Shown piece after piece: positions 27,701 through 40,981 of a stretch of DNA of 64,000 bases; position 1 is the first letter of the stretch, and each line of letters starts with the position of its first letter. The notes beneath the pieces were generated by a model. The model searched no databases and was not told the DNA's origin. It saw nothing but the letters and a program-made list of their open reading frames with translations. Position numbers and translations under genes: made by a program. Source of the DNA: Paraescarpia echinospica (taxonomy: Eukaryota; Annelida; Polychaeta; Sabellida; Siboglinidae); NCBI GenBank assembly GCA_020002185.1, contig CM034544.1:31980937-32044936 (forward strand). Direction: 5' to 3'.

Positions 27701-29409
27701 GATATCCTTCTTCCAAATAAACAACATTCTTCTAATTGTACACCCATCCCATCGCAAATATTCATAATAAAGCTTGAAGACCGCGATTACATTACTATAT
27801 TGAGAATAGTCTTCCCTAATATGCTAGCTCGATTAAAGTCAAATTAATAAGTTATTAGTTTTGTGCATGTTCTAGAATTGTATTATAAAAATATAAATGT
27901 AATTGCTGTTCCACATTGCACCTATTTGCTTTGTGTTCACAGTGTGTTAAGATAACAGTATGACATTTACATGATATTTACAATTAACGGATTGAGTCTA
28001 AATTGTACGCTAAATAATATAATCTGGATATACTAATTTGTGTACGTTTAGCCCTGCCTACCTGTTCGTAAAATTAGTCTGTGTACGTATAGCCTCTTGC
28101 TAACATATAAAAAGCCCTGGCGTCTCCCCGCATAAAAACAAAGTGAAACGCGCGTGACACATGTTTCAAAAACTCCTTGCCCTACCGACCAATCACGAGC
28201 GCGCTGGGCGTGGTTTAAAAGAGCCTGTTAGCTTTTCATAAGTGAATTGCAAAGACGCCCACGGGCCACAGCCCACTGGCACTGTCCCCAACTCGTTCTG
28301 TTTACTTTGTTTTGTTCCATAGTCTTTCCCAAATATAAATACACCTTTATGCGTGGGTACTGCACCTGCACCGTCTGGAAATGTTATGCAGATTCGGCGG
28401 GGCGATCGGCAGTCCATGACGACAATACTGCAGAAACTACACTGGTTGCCTGTTAGGAGGCGTATTGAGTTTAAGATACTCGTCCTTGTGCACATGGCAG
28501 TATACAATGGTACGCCCGAGTACCTTGCGGCACTATTACACCAATATACACCACGCCGTTCCCTACGCTCTGCAAGCGGGTTACTCTTGCAAGTTCCTAG
28601 AGTGAACTTAGAACGTTTCGGCCGCCGTGCATACTGTTGTAGTACAAACATACATATATAATAGTGCATATTTGCAATAATTTTTATATAACCTTACCTT
28701 CATGTGTTTCAACAAGTTTTTTATTACCCCAGAGCTGGAGAAAATCTTCATGTCGCAGTGTTTACACTGGGCTTTGTAGTTGCCTTGTACGTTGGTTGGA
28801 AAAACAAAGTGATCAAATGCTGCTGATTTGTTCGCCATGTCTGTAGTAAGATTCTGTACTCTGCAGTCTTGTAGATATGACTGACAATATGCTTGCTTGT
28901 CTGCGGTGCCAGGTTCTGAACAGATTGCAATTTGCAACTGACTACTATTCAGTCATTATCTTAAGCCAAGGCAATTATGTCTACCACAAAAGTCCACAAT
29001 ACAAGTGAACTGGTGCTTTCTGAACATCTGAAGCCACTACAACTGATCAAGGCATCAGATAGTGTTAGTTTATCCCATGTAATTGACTCATGGCTTCAAC
29101 TATCAGGCTCTCAGCTGACATTCATGTAAGTGCCTATGCTTATCATCCCCTTTATACTTATAAACCAATCAACCACCATCACAAGTACCATCAATTATGT
29201 TTCGTGTTATATGAAGCTTTGTACAAAATAAGAATAAATATACAGTAATTTTTACTGTAGCCATTTCTTTTCAATCCTTCTGATAGACCCAATTACTTAA
29301 CAAAAACGTAATAAAGTACTTGTAAAAAGTACTTCCCAAGTCCAAGTACTTTGATGGTCAAGTCCAAGTCCAAGTACTGCACTCAGCAAAATGGCAAGTA
29401 CAGGCACTG
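24791..29409 (+). repeat. Array unit U6 (4619 bp)
   Basis: Modules: LINE-A (+) from 24791, C-terminal ORF 24878-25204; LINE-A' RT (-) 25246-25745, ORF 25284-25643; spacer to 26077; LINE-B (+) 26078-27173 with YADD ORF 25998-26333; unknown module to 28380; LINE-C (+) 28381-28632; hAT (-) 28633-29409 with BED ORF 28608-28937 and intact donor. The exon-like segment in the unknown module has its acceptor AG changed to AA near 27375. LINE-B matches U2 in unit-specific variants, for example near 26617, 26656 and 26691. Confidence 0.9.
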
Positions 29410-32400
29410 GCATGCCTATATGGTCTGGTGACAGTCGCGCTGACAGATTAACAACCACAGAAGCTGCAAGTTTCTGAAAACAACTTAATTAAAAGAATGA
29501 CAACAAAGAGGGTAGAGAGAAGAAGGACGAACGACATCAGAAACGAGGTTGAAATGCAAAGCAGTGAAACAAGAAAATTATTGAGTAGCCAGATGAGATG
29601 GGCAGGCCACTTGGAAAGTATGGATGCCGGAAAAATAGCGAAAAGAGCAGAGGCGGAACAACATAAAGGACACAGGAAAAAAGGAAGGTCACAGCTGAGA
29701 TGGGAGGACAGCATGAGGAGGGGCATGAGAAGATCAGGGGGGGTGAAAGATGGAGAGGGGGCGATTGACAGAAAACTATGGAAGGAAAAGACACAGAGAG
29801 TGGTTCAGCTTTATTGTACCTGACCCTCAACCCTGTGCAGCAGGGAAAAAGAGGAGAGCAACAATATTGCTCTACCCATGTATACAAACCTGTCTCTCTG
29901 TTTTAGTTTCTTCCCTCCAGGTGTATTTCCAGCTCTTTGTTTTGCTGCCCCACCCAAAGTACCTCCGTCCTCTTCAGACTAACTTTCAGTCCATGTCTGC
30001 TAAACATATCCTTCCAATCTGTCAGTTGTTCTTGGAGATCTGCTTCCCCGTCCGCTACCACTGCCAGATCGTCTGCATACTGTAGCTTCCGGAGGATATC
30101 TCTCGTACCAGTCAGTCTACTTATTAGTTCCACCGCTGCGATAAACAACAATGGGCTCAGGGCGCTTCCTTGTCTCAGGCCAACATTTATTTCAAACTCT
30201 CCTGACATTCCCGGTCCACACACCACCCTGCTCTTAGTTTCGTAATATGTCCCTTCTACCATCCTGACCTCTGCCTCTCAATGTCGCCATCTCCATCACC
30301 ATCTTTCTTTGTACGGTATCGTATGCTTTCTCCAGGTCTATGAATCCTACTGCCGCATCTTCCTATGATTATTGTAGTAAATTACGCTGTGTTTTTTTTA
30401 ATTAACAATCAGGAATTTACGTATTTTATGTATAGCGCTAGGTTGCTCCGTAACTGAGAGTAGCCGTCATGAATGCCAGGTTACTATAGTATAATTTAAT
30501 AGATAGATCTTGTTGAAAAAAATATATATTTGATGCCTTATTTGCATGTCATTGATGAAATAAGTGGTTCTAATTAATAGGCCTAATATTTATAAGTTGC
30601 AGAATGATTTCTAAAATTGCTGGTGAAAACTACACATTATGATTGCGTACAGCAGAAACAGAGTGGGCCTGTATGCTATATTATAACTAACGGGGCAATT
30701 ACTTTTCAACCGCACTCCCCACTTCATGTGGCATTCCCCAGGGTTCGTTCCCTTCTTGGGCTTTTGCTTTTCACTCTCTACACTACGCCATTCAGCTCTG
30801 TAATCCAAAGTCATAACTTGGATCATCACCTTTATGCAGATGACACACAGATCTACATTTCCTTGACCACGCCCGATAGAAGTCACACCCTAAACCGACT
30901 CAACGATTATCTCCAAGATGTTTTCTTATGGATGACCGACAGACAAAACTGAATTTCTCATCATTGGTACTTCAATGCAGCGAGGTAAACTTAATGATTT
31001 TTTCCAACATGTATTCTGAGTCAAAATATCACACCAGCAGCATCAGTACGGAATCTAGGTGTGACCTTTGATTGCGACTTTAATTTCAGACAACACATAT
31101 CCCAAACGTGCCGTTGCTGTTTTTATCATATCCGTGATCTTCGCCGCATTCGCCGACATATGTAGCTTTCTGTCGTTAAGACTATCGCAAAGCCTCTTGT
31201 TAGCAGCATATCAGATTATTGCAATTCTTTCCTTCATAATATTGCTATCAAGGATATTGCAAAACTACAACGTGTCCAAAATTGTTTAGCAATCTCCTCG
31301 ATTCTCCCGCTCATTGCCACTTCTAAAACACGGCATTGGCTCCCCGTGCGATATCGCATTATGTTTAAGATCTGTACAATCACCTACCAAGCCCTTTCAT
31401 CCAAACAACCTAGTTATTTACACCCAATACTCACACCAGCTAGACAAGCCAAACAACTTCGGTCGTCTAGTTCGAAGTTGCTAGTTGCTATCTGTTCCTA
31501 GAGTTAAGACAAAGACTGGAACTCGAGCTTTTTTAGTTGCCGCGCCAACTATATGGAATTCGCTTCCCGTTAATGTTAAATCAGCAGAAATTATTGTTAC
31601 ATTTCGTCGACACCTGAAAACCTATATTTTTGAATATCGCCTAACCTCCCTAGCTTCCTAGCACATCCATCCATTTGTTGACGAGTTTCGCCTAGCACAC
31701 GAGTACGAGAATGCTTAATCCTTTTGGTGCGCCACTGAGCTCGGATTGTCTGAGGATATTGGCGCGTTAGAAGTGATTTATTATTATTATTAAATTCTAG
31801 TAATTATATAATGCATGTGCACTGTCATCATGTAATGTAATTGGTGTATGTTTAATACACACTGTACACATTTTTTCAAATGTTTTATTAAATAAATTGG
31901 ATTGCCATAATGCACCATTACTGAGACTCTTTCACTTTACGAACTGAGCAAAGTGCAGCCCAATTACCATATGATATTTACATATTTAATTACAGCTAAG
32001 TATGCTTGAGTACATTTCTGAATGTCTGCATGGGCATACGGATGTAACAAAAAGCCCAGTGGAGTCGAGCTCAGCAGTAAACATGCCAAATGGGTACGTG
32101 AGTGAATTAATATATCATAATTCTTGCAGGATTATATTCAGTATAAATTATGTTATACATCTACAAGAACACATTCATTATTTTTTGCTAAAACATGTTA
32201 AACTAATCTCAAATCTCAATTATTTTAGCAACAAATATGTGTTTTGGCAGTTTGTATATTATTTGTGCTAAATACAACTTACAACACATTAATTGGCTAG
32301 CATTTATAAATATTTCCACACATATCCTTCTTCCAAATAAACAACATTCTTCTAATTGTACACCCATCCCATCGCAAATATTCATAATAAAGCTTGAAGA

Positions 32401-34028
32401 CAGCGATTACATTACTATATTGAGAATAGTCTTCCTAATATGCTAGCTCGATTAAAGTCAAATTAATAAGTTATTAGTTTTGTGCATGTTCTAGAATGTT
32501 ATTATATAAATATAAATGTAACTGCTGTTCCACATTGCACCTATTTGCTTTGTGTTCACAGTGTGTTAAGATAACAGTATGACATTTACATGATATTTAC
32601 AATTAACGGATTGAGTCTAAATTGTACGCTAAATAATATAATCTGGATATACTAATTTGAGTACGTTTAGCCCTGCCTACCTGTTCGTAAAATTAGTCTG
32701 TGTACGTATAGCCTCTTGCTAACATATAAAAAGCCCTGGCGTCTCCCCGCAAAAAAACAAAGTGAAACGCGCGTGACACATGTGTCAAAAACTCCTTGCC
32801 CTACCGACCAATCACGAGCGCGCTGGGCGTGGTTTAAAAGAGCCTGTTAGTTTTTCATAAGTGAATTGCAAAGACGCCCACGGGCCACAGCCCACTGGCA
32901 CTGTCCCCAACTCGTTCTGTTTACTTTGTTTTGTTCCATAGTCTTTCCCAAATATAAATACACCTTTATGCGTGGGTACTGCACCTGCACCGTCTGGAAA
33001 TGTTATGCAGATTCGGCGGGGCGATCGGCAGTCCATGACGACAATACTGCAGAAACTACACTGGTTGCCTGTTAGGAGGCGTATTGAGTTTAAGATACTC
33101 GTCCTTGTGCACATGGCAGTATACAATGGTACGCCCGAGTACCTTGCGGCACTATTACACCAATATACACCACGCCGTTCCCTACGCTCTGCAAGCGGGT
33201 TACTCTTGCAAGTTCCTAGAGTGAACTTAGAACGTTTCGGCCGCCGTGCATACTGTTGTAGTACAAACATACATATATAATAGTGCATATTTGCAATAAT
33301 TTTTATATAACCTTACCTTCATGTGTTTCAACAAGTTTGTTATTACCCCAGAGCTGGAGAAAATCTTCATGTCGCAGTGTTTACACTGGGCTTTGTAGTT
33401 GCCTTGTACGTTGGTTGGAAAAACAAAGTGATCAAATGCTGCTGATTTGTTCGCCATGTCTGTAGTAAGACTCTGTACTCTGCAGTCTTGTAGATATGAC
33501 TGACAATATGCTTGCTTGTCTGCGGTGCCAGGTTCTGAACAGATTGCAATTTGCAACTGACTACTATTCAGTCATTATATTAAGCCAAGGCAATTATGTC
33601 TACCACAAAAGTCCACAATACAAGTGAACTGGTGGTTTCTGAACATCTGAAGCCACTACAACTGATCAAGGCATCAGATAGTGTTAGTTTATCCCATGTA
33701 ATTGACTCATGGCTTCAACTATGAGGCTCTCAGCTGACATGCATGTAAGTGCCTGTGCTTATCATCCCCTTTATACTTATAAACCAATCAACCACCATCA
33801 CAAGTACCATCAATTATGTTTCGTGTTATATGAAGCTTTGTACAAAATAAGAATAAATATACAGTAATTTTTACTGTAGCCATTTCTTTTCAATCCTTCT
33901 GATAGACCCAATTACTTAACAAAAACGTAAAAAAGTACTTGTAAAAAGTACTTCCCAAGTCCAAGTACTTTGATGGTCAAGTCCAAGTCCAAGTACTGCA
34001 CTCAGCAAAATGGCAAGTACAGGCACTG
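29410..34028 (+). repeat. Array unit U7 (4619 bp)
   Basis: Modules: LINE-A (+) from 29410, C-terminal ORF 29497-29823; LINE-A' RT (-) ORF 29903-30262; LINE-B (+) 30697-31793, YADD ORF 30617-30952; unknown module to 32999; LINE-C (+) 33000-33251; hAT (-) 33252-34028, BED ORF 33227-33556. LINE-B variants match U3. From about 31.9 kb to its end the unit matches U9, which lies on the far side of the interruption. Confidence 0.9.
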
Positions 34029-37000
34029 GCATGCCTATATGGTCTGGTGACAGTCGCGCTGACAGAATAACAACCACAGAAGCTGCAAGTTTCTGAAAAC
34101 AACTTAATTAAAAGAATGACAACAAAGAGGGTAGAGAGAAGAAGGACGAACGACATCAGAAACGAGGTTGAAATGCAATGCAGTGTAACAAGAAAATTAT
34201 TGAGTAGCCAGATGAGATGGGCAGGCCACTTGGATAGTATGGATGCCGGAAAAATAGCGAAAAGAGCAGAGGCGGAACAACATAAAGGACACAGGAAAAA
34301 AGGAAGGTCACAGCTGAGATGGGAGGACAGCATGAGGAGGGGCATGAGAAGATCAGGGGGGATGAAAGATGGAGAAGGGGCGATTGACAGAAAACTATGG
34401 AAGGAAAAGACACAGAGAGTGGTTCAGCTTTATTGTACCTGACCCTCTACCCTGTACAGCAGGGAAAAAGAGGAGAGCAACAATATTGCTCCACCCATGT
34501 ATACAAACCTGTCTCTCTGTTTTAGTTTCTTCCCTCCAGGTGTATTTCCAGCTCTTTGTTTTGCTGCCCCACCCAAAGTACCTCCGTCCTCTTCAGACTA
34601 ACTTTCAGTCCATGTCTGCTAAACATATCCTTCCAATCTGTCAGTTGTTCTTGGAGATCTGCTTCCCCGTCCGCTACCACTGCCAGATCGTCTGCATACT
34701 GTAGCTTCCGGAGGATATCTCTCGTACCAGTCAGTCTACTTATTAGTTCCACCGCTGCGATAAACAACAATGGGCTCATGGCGCTTCCTTGTCTCAGGCC
34801 AACATTTATTTCAAACTCTCCTGACATTCCCGGTCCACACACCACCCTGCTCTTAGTTTTGTAATATGTCCCTTCTACCATCCTGACCTCTGCCTCTCAA
34901 TGTCGCCATCTCCATCACCATCTCTCTTTGTACGGTATCGTATGCTTTCTCCAGGTCTATGAATCCTACTGCCGCATCTTCCTATGATTATTGTAGTAAA
35001 TTACGCTGTGTTTTTTTTAATTAACAATCAGGAATTTACGTATTTTATGTATAACGCTAGGTAGCTCCGTAACTGAGAGTAGCCGTCATGAACGCCAGGT
35101 TACTATAGTATAATTTAATAGATAGATCTTGTTGAACAAAATATGTATTTGATGCCTTATTTGCATGTCATTGATGAAATAAGTGGTTCTAATTAATAGG
35201 CCTAATATTTATAAGTTGCAGAATGATTTCTAAAATTGCTGGTGAAAATTACACATTATGATTGCGTACAGCAGAAACAGAGTGGGCCTGTATGCTATAT
35301 TATAACTAACGGGGCAATTACTTTTCAACCGCACTCCCCACTTCATGTGGCATTCCCCAGGGTTCGTTCCCTTCTTGGGCTTTTGCTTTTCACTCTCTAC
35401 ACTACGCCACTCAGCTCTGTAATCCAAAGTCATAACTTGGATCATCACCTTTATGCAGATGACACACAGATCTACATTTCCTTGACCACGCCCGATAGAA
35501 GTCACACCCTAAACCGACTCAACGATTATCTCCAAGATGTTTTCTTATGGATGACCGACAGACAAAACTGAATTTCTCATCATTGGTACTTCAATGCAGC
35601 GAGGTAAACTTAATGATTTTTTCCAACATGTATTCTGAGTCAAAATATCACACCAGCAGCATCAGTACGGAATCTAGGTGTGACCTTTGATTGCGACTTT
35701 AATTTCAGACAACACATATCCCAAACGTGCCGTTGCTGTTTTTATCATATCCGTGATCTTCGCCGCATTCGCCGACATATGTAGCTTTCTGTCGTTAAGA
35801 CTATCGCAAAGGCTCTTGTTAGCAGCATATCAGATTATTGCAATTCTCTCCTTCATAATATTGCTATCAAGGATATTGCAAAACTACAACGTGTCCAAAA
35901 TTGTTTAGCAATCTCCTCGATTCTCCCGCTCAGTGCCACTTCTAAAACACGGCATTGGCTCCCCGTGCGATATCGCATTATGTTTAAGATCTGTACAATC
36001 ACCTACCAAGCCCTTTCATCCAAACAACCTAGTTATTTACACTCAATACTCACACCAGCTAGACAAGCCAAACAACTTCGGTCGTCTAGTTCGAAGTTGC
36101 TAGTTGCTATCTGTTCCTAGAGTTAAGACAAAGACTGGAACTCGAGCTTTTTTAGTTGCCGCGCCAACTATATGGAATTCGCTTCCCGTTAATGTTAAAT
36201 CAGCAGAAATTATTGTTACATTTCGTCGTCACCTGAAAACCTATATTTTCAATATCGCCTAACCTCCCTAGCTTCCTAGCACATCCATCCATTTGTTGAC
36301 GAGTTTCGCCTAGCACACGAGTACGAGAATGCTTAATCCTTTTGGTGCGCCACTGAGCTCGGATTGTCTGAGGATATTGGCGCGTTAGAAGTGATTTATT
36401 ATTATTATTAAATTCTAGTAATTATATAATGCATGTGCACTGTGATCATGTAATGTAATTGGTGTATGTTTAATAAACACTGTACACACGTTTTCAAATG
36501 TTTTATTAAATAAATTGGATTGCCATAATGCACCATTACTGAGACTCTTTCACTTTACGAACTGAGCAAAGTGCAGCCCAATTACCATATGATATTTACA
36601 TATTTAATTACAGCTAAGTATGCTTGAGTACATTTCTGAATGTCTGTATGGGCATACGGATGTAACAAAAAGCCCAGTGGAGTCGAGCTCAGCAGTAAAC
36701 ATGCCAAATGGGTACGTGAGTGAATTAATATATCATAATTCTTGCAGGATTATATTCAGTATACATTATGTTATACATCTACAAGAACACATTTATTATT
36801 TTTTGCTAAAACATGTTAAACTAATCTCAAATCTCAATTATTTTAGCAACAAATATGTGTTTTGGCAGTTTGTATATTATTTGTGCTGAATACAACTTAC
36901 TACACATTAATTGGCTAGCATTTATAAATATTTCCACAGATATCCTTCTTCCAAATGAACAACATTCTACTAACTGTACTCCCATCCCATCGCAAATATT

Positions 37001-37904
37001 CATAATAAAGCTTGAAGACCGCGATTACATTACTATATTGAGAATAGACTTCCCTAATATGCAAGCTCGATTAAAGTCAAATTAATAAGTTATTAGTTTT
37101 GTGCATGTTCTAGAATTGTATTATAAAAATATAAATGTAATTGCTGTTCCACATTGCACCTATTTGCTTTGTGTTCACAGTGTGTTAAGATAACAGTATG
37201 ACATTTACATGATATTTACAATTAACGGATTGAGTCTAAATTGTACGCTAAATAATATAATCTGGATATACTAATTTGTGTACGTTTAGCCCTGCCTACC
37301 TGTTCGTAAAATTAGTCTGTGTACGTATAGCCTCTTGCTAACATATAAAAAGCCCTGGCGTCTCCCCGCAAAAAAACAAAGTGAAACGCGCGTGACACAT
37401 GTGTCAAAAACTCCTTGCCCTACCGACCAATCACGAGCGCGCTGGGTGTGGTTTAAAAGAGCCTGTTAGCTTTTCATAAGTGAATTGCAAAGACGCCCAC
37501 GGGCCACAGCCCACTGGCACTGTCCCCAACTCGTTCTGTTTACTTTGTTTTGTTCCATAGTCTTTCCCAAATATAAATACACCTTTATGCGTGGGTACTG
37601 CACCTGCACCGTCTGGAAATGTTATGCAGATTCGGCGGGGCGATCGGCAGTCCATGACGACAATACTGCAGAAACTACACTGGTTGCCTGTTAGGAGGCG
37701 TATTGAGTTTAAGATACTCGTCCTTGTGCACATGGCAGTATACAATGGTACGCCCGAGTACCTTGCGGCACTATTACACCAATATACACCACGCCGTTCC
37801 CTACGCTCTGCAAGCGGGTTACTCTTGCAAGTTCCTAGAGTGAACTTAGAACGTTTCGGCCGCCGTGCATACTGTTGTAGTACAAACATACATATATAAT
37901 AGTG
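34029..37904 (+). repeat. Array unit U8, truncated inside the hAT module
   Basis: Modules: LINE-A (+) from 34029, C-terminal ORF 34116-34442; LINE-A' RT (-) ORF 34522-34881; LINE-B (+) 35316-36411, YADD ORF 35236-35571; unknown module to 37618; LINE-C (+) 37619-37870; then only 34 bp of the hAT module (37871-37904) before a rearrangement junction. LINE-A and LINE-A' carry variants found again in U10, for example LDSMD instead of LESMD and SAMSPLL instead of SALSPLL. Confidence 0.9.
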
Positions 37905-37931
37905 TCCCTTCTACCATCCTGACCTCTGCCT
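37903..37931 (+). other. Three-part rearrangement junction with 29 bp templated filler
   Basis: At 37904 the U8 hAT module stops. The next 29 bp (37903-37931) are identical to a piece of the unit spacer next to LINE-A' (as at 34867-34895). From 37927 the sequence continues as the later spacer and LINE-B. The segments overlap by TG (2 bp) at the first switch and TGCCT (5 bp) at the second. This is directly visible and is the usual signature of microhomology-mediated template switching. Confidence 0.85.
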
Positions 37932-39212
37932 TATTTGCATGTCATTGATGAAATAAGTGGTTCTAATTAATAGGCCTAATATTTATAAGTTGCAGAATGA
38001 TTTCTAAAATTGCTGGTGAAAACTACACATTATGATTGCGTACAGCAGAAACAGAGTGGGCCTGTACGCTATATTATAACTAACGGGGCAATTACTTTTC
38101 AACCGCACTCCCCACTTCATGTGGCATTCCCCAGGGTTCGTTCCCTTCTTTGGCTTTTGCTTTTCACTCTCTACACTACGCCACTCAGCTCTGTAATCCA
38201 AAGTCATAACTTGGATCATCACCTTTATGCAGATGACACACAGATCTACATTTCCTTGACCACGCCCGATAGAAGTCACACCCTAAACCGACTCAACGAT
38301 TATCTCCAAGATGTTTTCTTATGGATGACCGACAGTCAAAACTAAAGTTAAATGCAGACAAAACTGAATTCCTCATCATTGGAACTCCAATGCAGCGAAG
38401 TAAACTTAATGACTTTTTTCCAACATGCATCCTGAGTCAAAATATCACACCAGCAGCATCAGTATGGAATCTAGGAGTGACCTTTGATTGCGACTTCAAT
38501 TTCAGACAACACATACCCCAAACGTGCCGTTGCTGTTTTTATCATATCCGTGATCTTCGCCGCATTCGCCGACATATGTCGCTTTCTGTCGTTAAGACTA
38601 TCGCAACAGCTCTTGTTAGCAGCAGATTAGATTATTGCAATTCCCTCCTTCATAATATTGTTATCAAGGATATTGCAAAACTTCAACGCGTCCAAAATTG
38701 TTTAGCAAGGGTAATCTCCTCGATTCTCCCGCTCAGTGCCACTTCTAAAATCACTGCATTGGCTCCCCGTGCGATATCGCATTATGTTTAAGATCTGCAC
38801 AATCACCTACCAAGCCCTTCCATCCAAACAACCTAGTTATTTACACTCAATGCTCACACCAGCTAGACAAGCCAGATAACTTCGGTCGTCTAGTTCGAAG
38901 TTGCTATCTGTTCATAGAGTTAAGACAAATGATGGAACTCGAGCTTTTTCAGTTGCCGTGCCAACTATATGGAATTCGCTTCCCGTTAATGTTAAATCAG
39001 CAGAAAATATTGTTACATTTCGTCGTCACCTCAAAACCTATCTTTTCAATATCGCCTATCCTCCCTAGCTTCCTAGCACATCCATCCATTTGTTGACGAC
39101 TTTCGCCTATCACACGAGTACGAGAATGCTTAATCCTTTGGTTTTGGTGCGCCACTGAGCTCGGATTGTCTAAGGATAATTGGCGTGTAAGAAGTTATTT
39201 ATTATTATTATT
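37932..39212 (+). mobile_element. LINE-B copy (L2/CR1-like RT to 3' tail), array-like at left and divergent at right
   Basis: 37932-38335 matches array spacer plus LINE-B, including YADD in ORF 38010-38345. From 38336 it departs from the array. It keeps 22 bp (38336-38357) that all array units lack and then differs by scattered substitutions. The kept segment restores the family reading [19 protein letters not shown], and ORF 38321-38791 continues through NLGVTFDCDFNFRQHI and SSRLDYCNSLL to RVQNCLARV, the conserved RT C-terminal segment of L2/CR1-type LINEs. A frameshift near 38750 precedes the HWLPVR-like motif. The copy ends in a TTA-repeat tail near 39195-39212. It is non-functional: the 5' RT part is missing and the frame is broken. 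Confidence 0.85.
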
Positions 39213-39300
39213 ATATCATGCTTATTCACACTTAGTCTTATTTCTACTCGATCATAAGCAAAGAACGTCAATACGGAAACTTCGACACCCACGAGAGCTT

Positions 39301-39701
39301 CCACCTAGTGAATATGCATGTGATTAAAAGGCACTAAACTACAAAAACAGTTTAATGTCGGTTTCTTTTATGTGTGACATGTTTCAATATAAGTTTAGCC
39401 TCGATTATTCAGGCGCCGTGAGGTGGCAGCATTGTCCAATCACAACGGCGTGGATTATTAAGCTTCAGCCAATGTTACCGGTAGGGGGCTTTACCCCAGA
39501 TTCGAGTGGAGACGATGATTGACTCTCAGGCCAACTATGAAATAATAAATTAAACAAGGACACACTTTTATGAGATAATACTATACTATAACAACTATTC
39601 AACATTAAACTTATATTGAAACATGACACACACAAATAAATCGACATTAAACTTTTTTCGTAGTTGAATTCCTTTTAATCACATGCATATTCACTAGGTG
39701 G
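39301..39701 (+). mobile_element. Foldback / MITE-like element with ~95 bp inverted termini
   Basis: Left arm 39301-39397 and right arm 39607-39701 are inverted copies of each other. The outermost 31 bp are a perfect inverted match beginning CCACCTAGTGAATATG; the remainder differs at a handful of positions. The central 210 bp has no coding potential that I recognise. No clear target-site duplication is visible, so the superfamily is open. Part of the element (39391-39617) occurs again in inverted orientation at 40982-41205. Confidence 0.75.
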
Positions 39702-39805
39702 CAGTTTATACTTATACTAATGTATAAACTGTATTGTTATGTACATAACTGATCTGAAATAAAATGTATCTATCTATCTCATGGCATAACATTCAGAAGG
39801 GCCAT
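39702..39805 (+). repeat. Short AT-rich stretch with AATAAA and a TCTA tail
   Basis: Contains CTGAAATAAAATG near 39756 followed by a short TCTA repeat (39766-39779), which resembles the 3' tail of a LINE or SINE read on the plus strand. No body of such an element is recognisable to its left, which is the foldback element. The call is tentative. Confidence 0.35.
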
Positions 39806-40975
39806 TTACAGCGAGACTATCGTTCTGGCGAAGTCACTCACGATAGTGTTAGCGACAGAAAGCGACACATGTCGGCGAATGCGGCGAAGATCACGGATAT
39901 GATAAAAACAGCAACGGCACGTTTGGGATATGTGTTGTCTGAAATTGAAGTCGCAATCAAAGGTCACTCCTAGATTCCGTACTGATGCTGCTGGTGTGAT
40001 ATTTTGGCTCAGGATGCATGTTGGAAAAAAGTCATTAAGTTTACCTCGCTGCATTGGAGTACCGATGATGATGAATTCAGTTTTGTCTGCATTTAACTTT
40101 AATTTGCTATCGGTCATCCATGAGAAAACATCTTGGAGACAATCGTTGAGTCGGTTTAGGGAGTGACTTGTATCGGGCGTGGCCAAGGAAATGTAGATCT
40201 GTGTGTCATATGCATAAAGTTGATGATCCAAGTTATGACTTTGGATTACAGAGCTGAGTGGCGTAGTGTAGAGAGTGAAAAGCAAAGGCCCAAGAACGAA
40301 ACCCTGGGGAATGCCACATGAAGTGGGGAGTGAGGTTGAAAAGTAATTATCTATCTTTATACATTGATGTCTATTGGTTAGATATGAAGAAAACCAGATC
40401 AGAGCTGTGCCAGATATCCCATACCACATTCATAAACGTTTGACAAGAGTGTTGTAATCAATGGTATCAAAGGCGGCAGACAGATCAAGCTAGGTAAGTG
40501 CAGTTACTTTGCCTTATCAATGTTTAATATAACACCATTGTGTACTTTTAGGAGAGCAGTCTCTGTAGAATGAAATTGTTTGTATGTTGACTGGAGCACA
40601 CTGGATAAACAAGTTGAGCTGATATGACACCTTAGACGGCTTGCTACGAATTTCTCAAGTATCTTAGAAATAAAGCTAAGATTAGAAATTGGCCTATAAT
40701 TTTTGAAATCATCTTTTGGCAGAGAAGTCTTCTTGAGAACAGGATTTTCATGTGCGTATTTAAAATCGTCTGGGAATTTACCCGAACTCGGTGATAAATT
40801 TATGATATTTGTTATTGTACCAAGTAAAGAGTCAAGACATGCTTTTAGTAGTATGGTTGGTAGTTACTCGAGACCATGTTTGTGTAATAATTTGATTTAG
40901 CTTTGGCCATTTGTCTGTTGCAGTAGTGACACTGTTTAGAATATCGTGATCTGTCCAAAGGCGAGCGTGATTTGC
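39806..40975 (-). mobile_element. LINE-B antisense copy, RT domain with broken motif C
   Basis: On the minus strand the sequence reads through the RT domain of the LINE-B family. DFKNYRPISNLS lies near 40710-40675, the HSTETALLKVHN block near 40565-40530, motif A LSAAFDTID near 40460, MWYGISGTALIWFSSYL from 40429, motif B GIPQGFVLGPLLF near 40310, and motif C as YAYD instead of YADD near 40210. It then runs through TDSKLKLNADKTEF and RHISQ-like motifs to about 39840, where the family sequence breaks off. A frameshift and a stop lie between motif A and the 207-codon ORF 39806-40429. The lost catalytic aspartate and both truncations make it dead. It lies between two inverted copies of the foldback-type element. 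Confidence 0.85.
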
Positions 40976-40981
40976 GAGACT

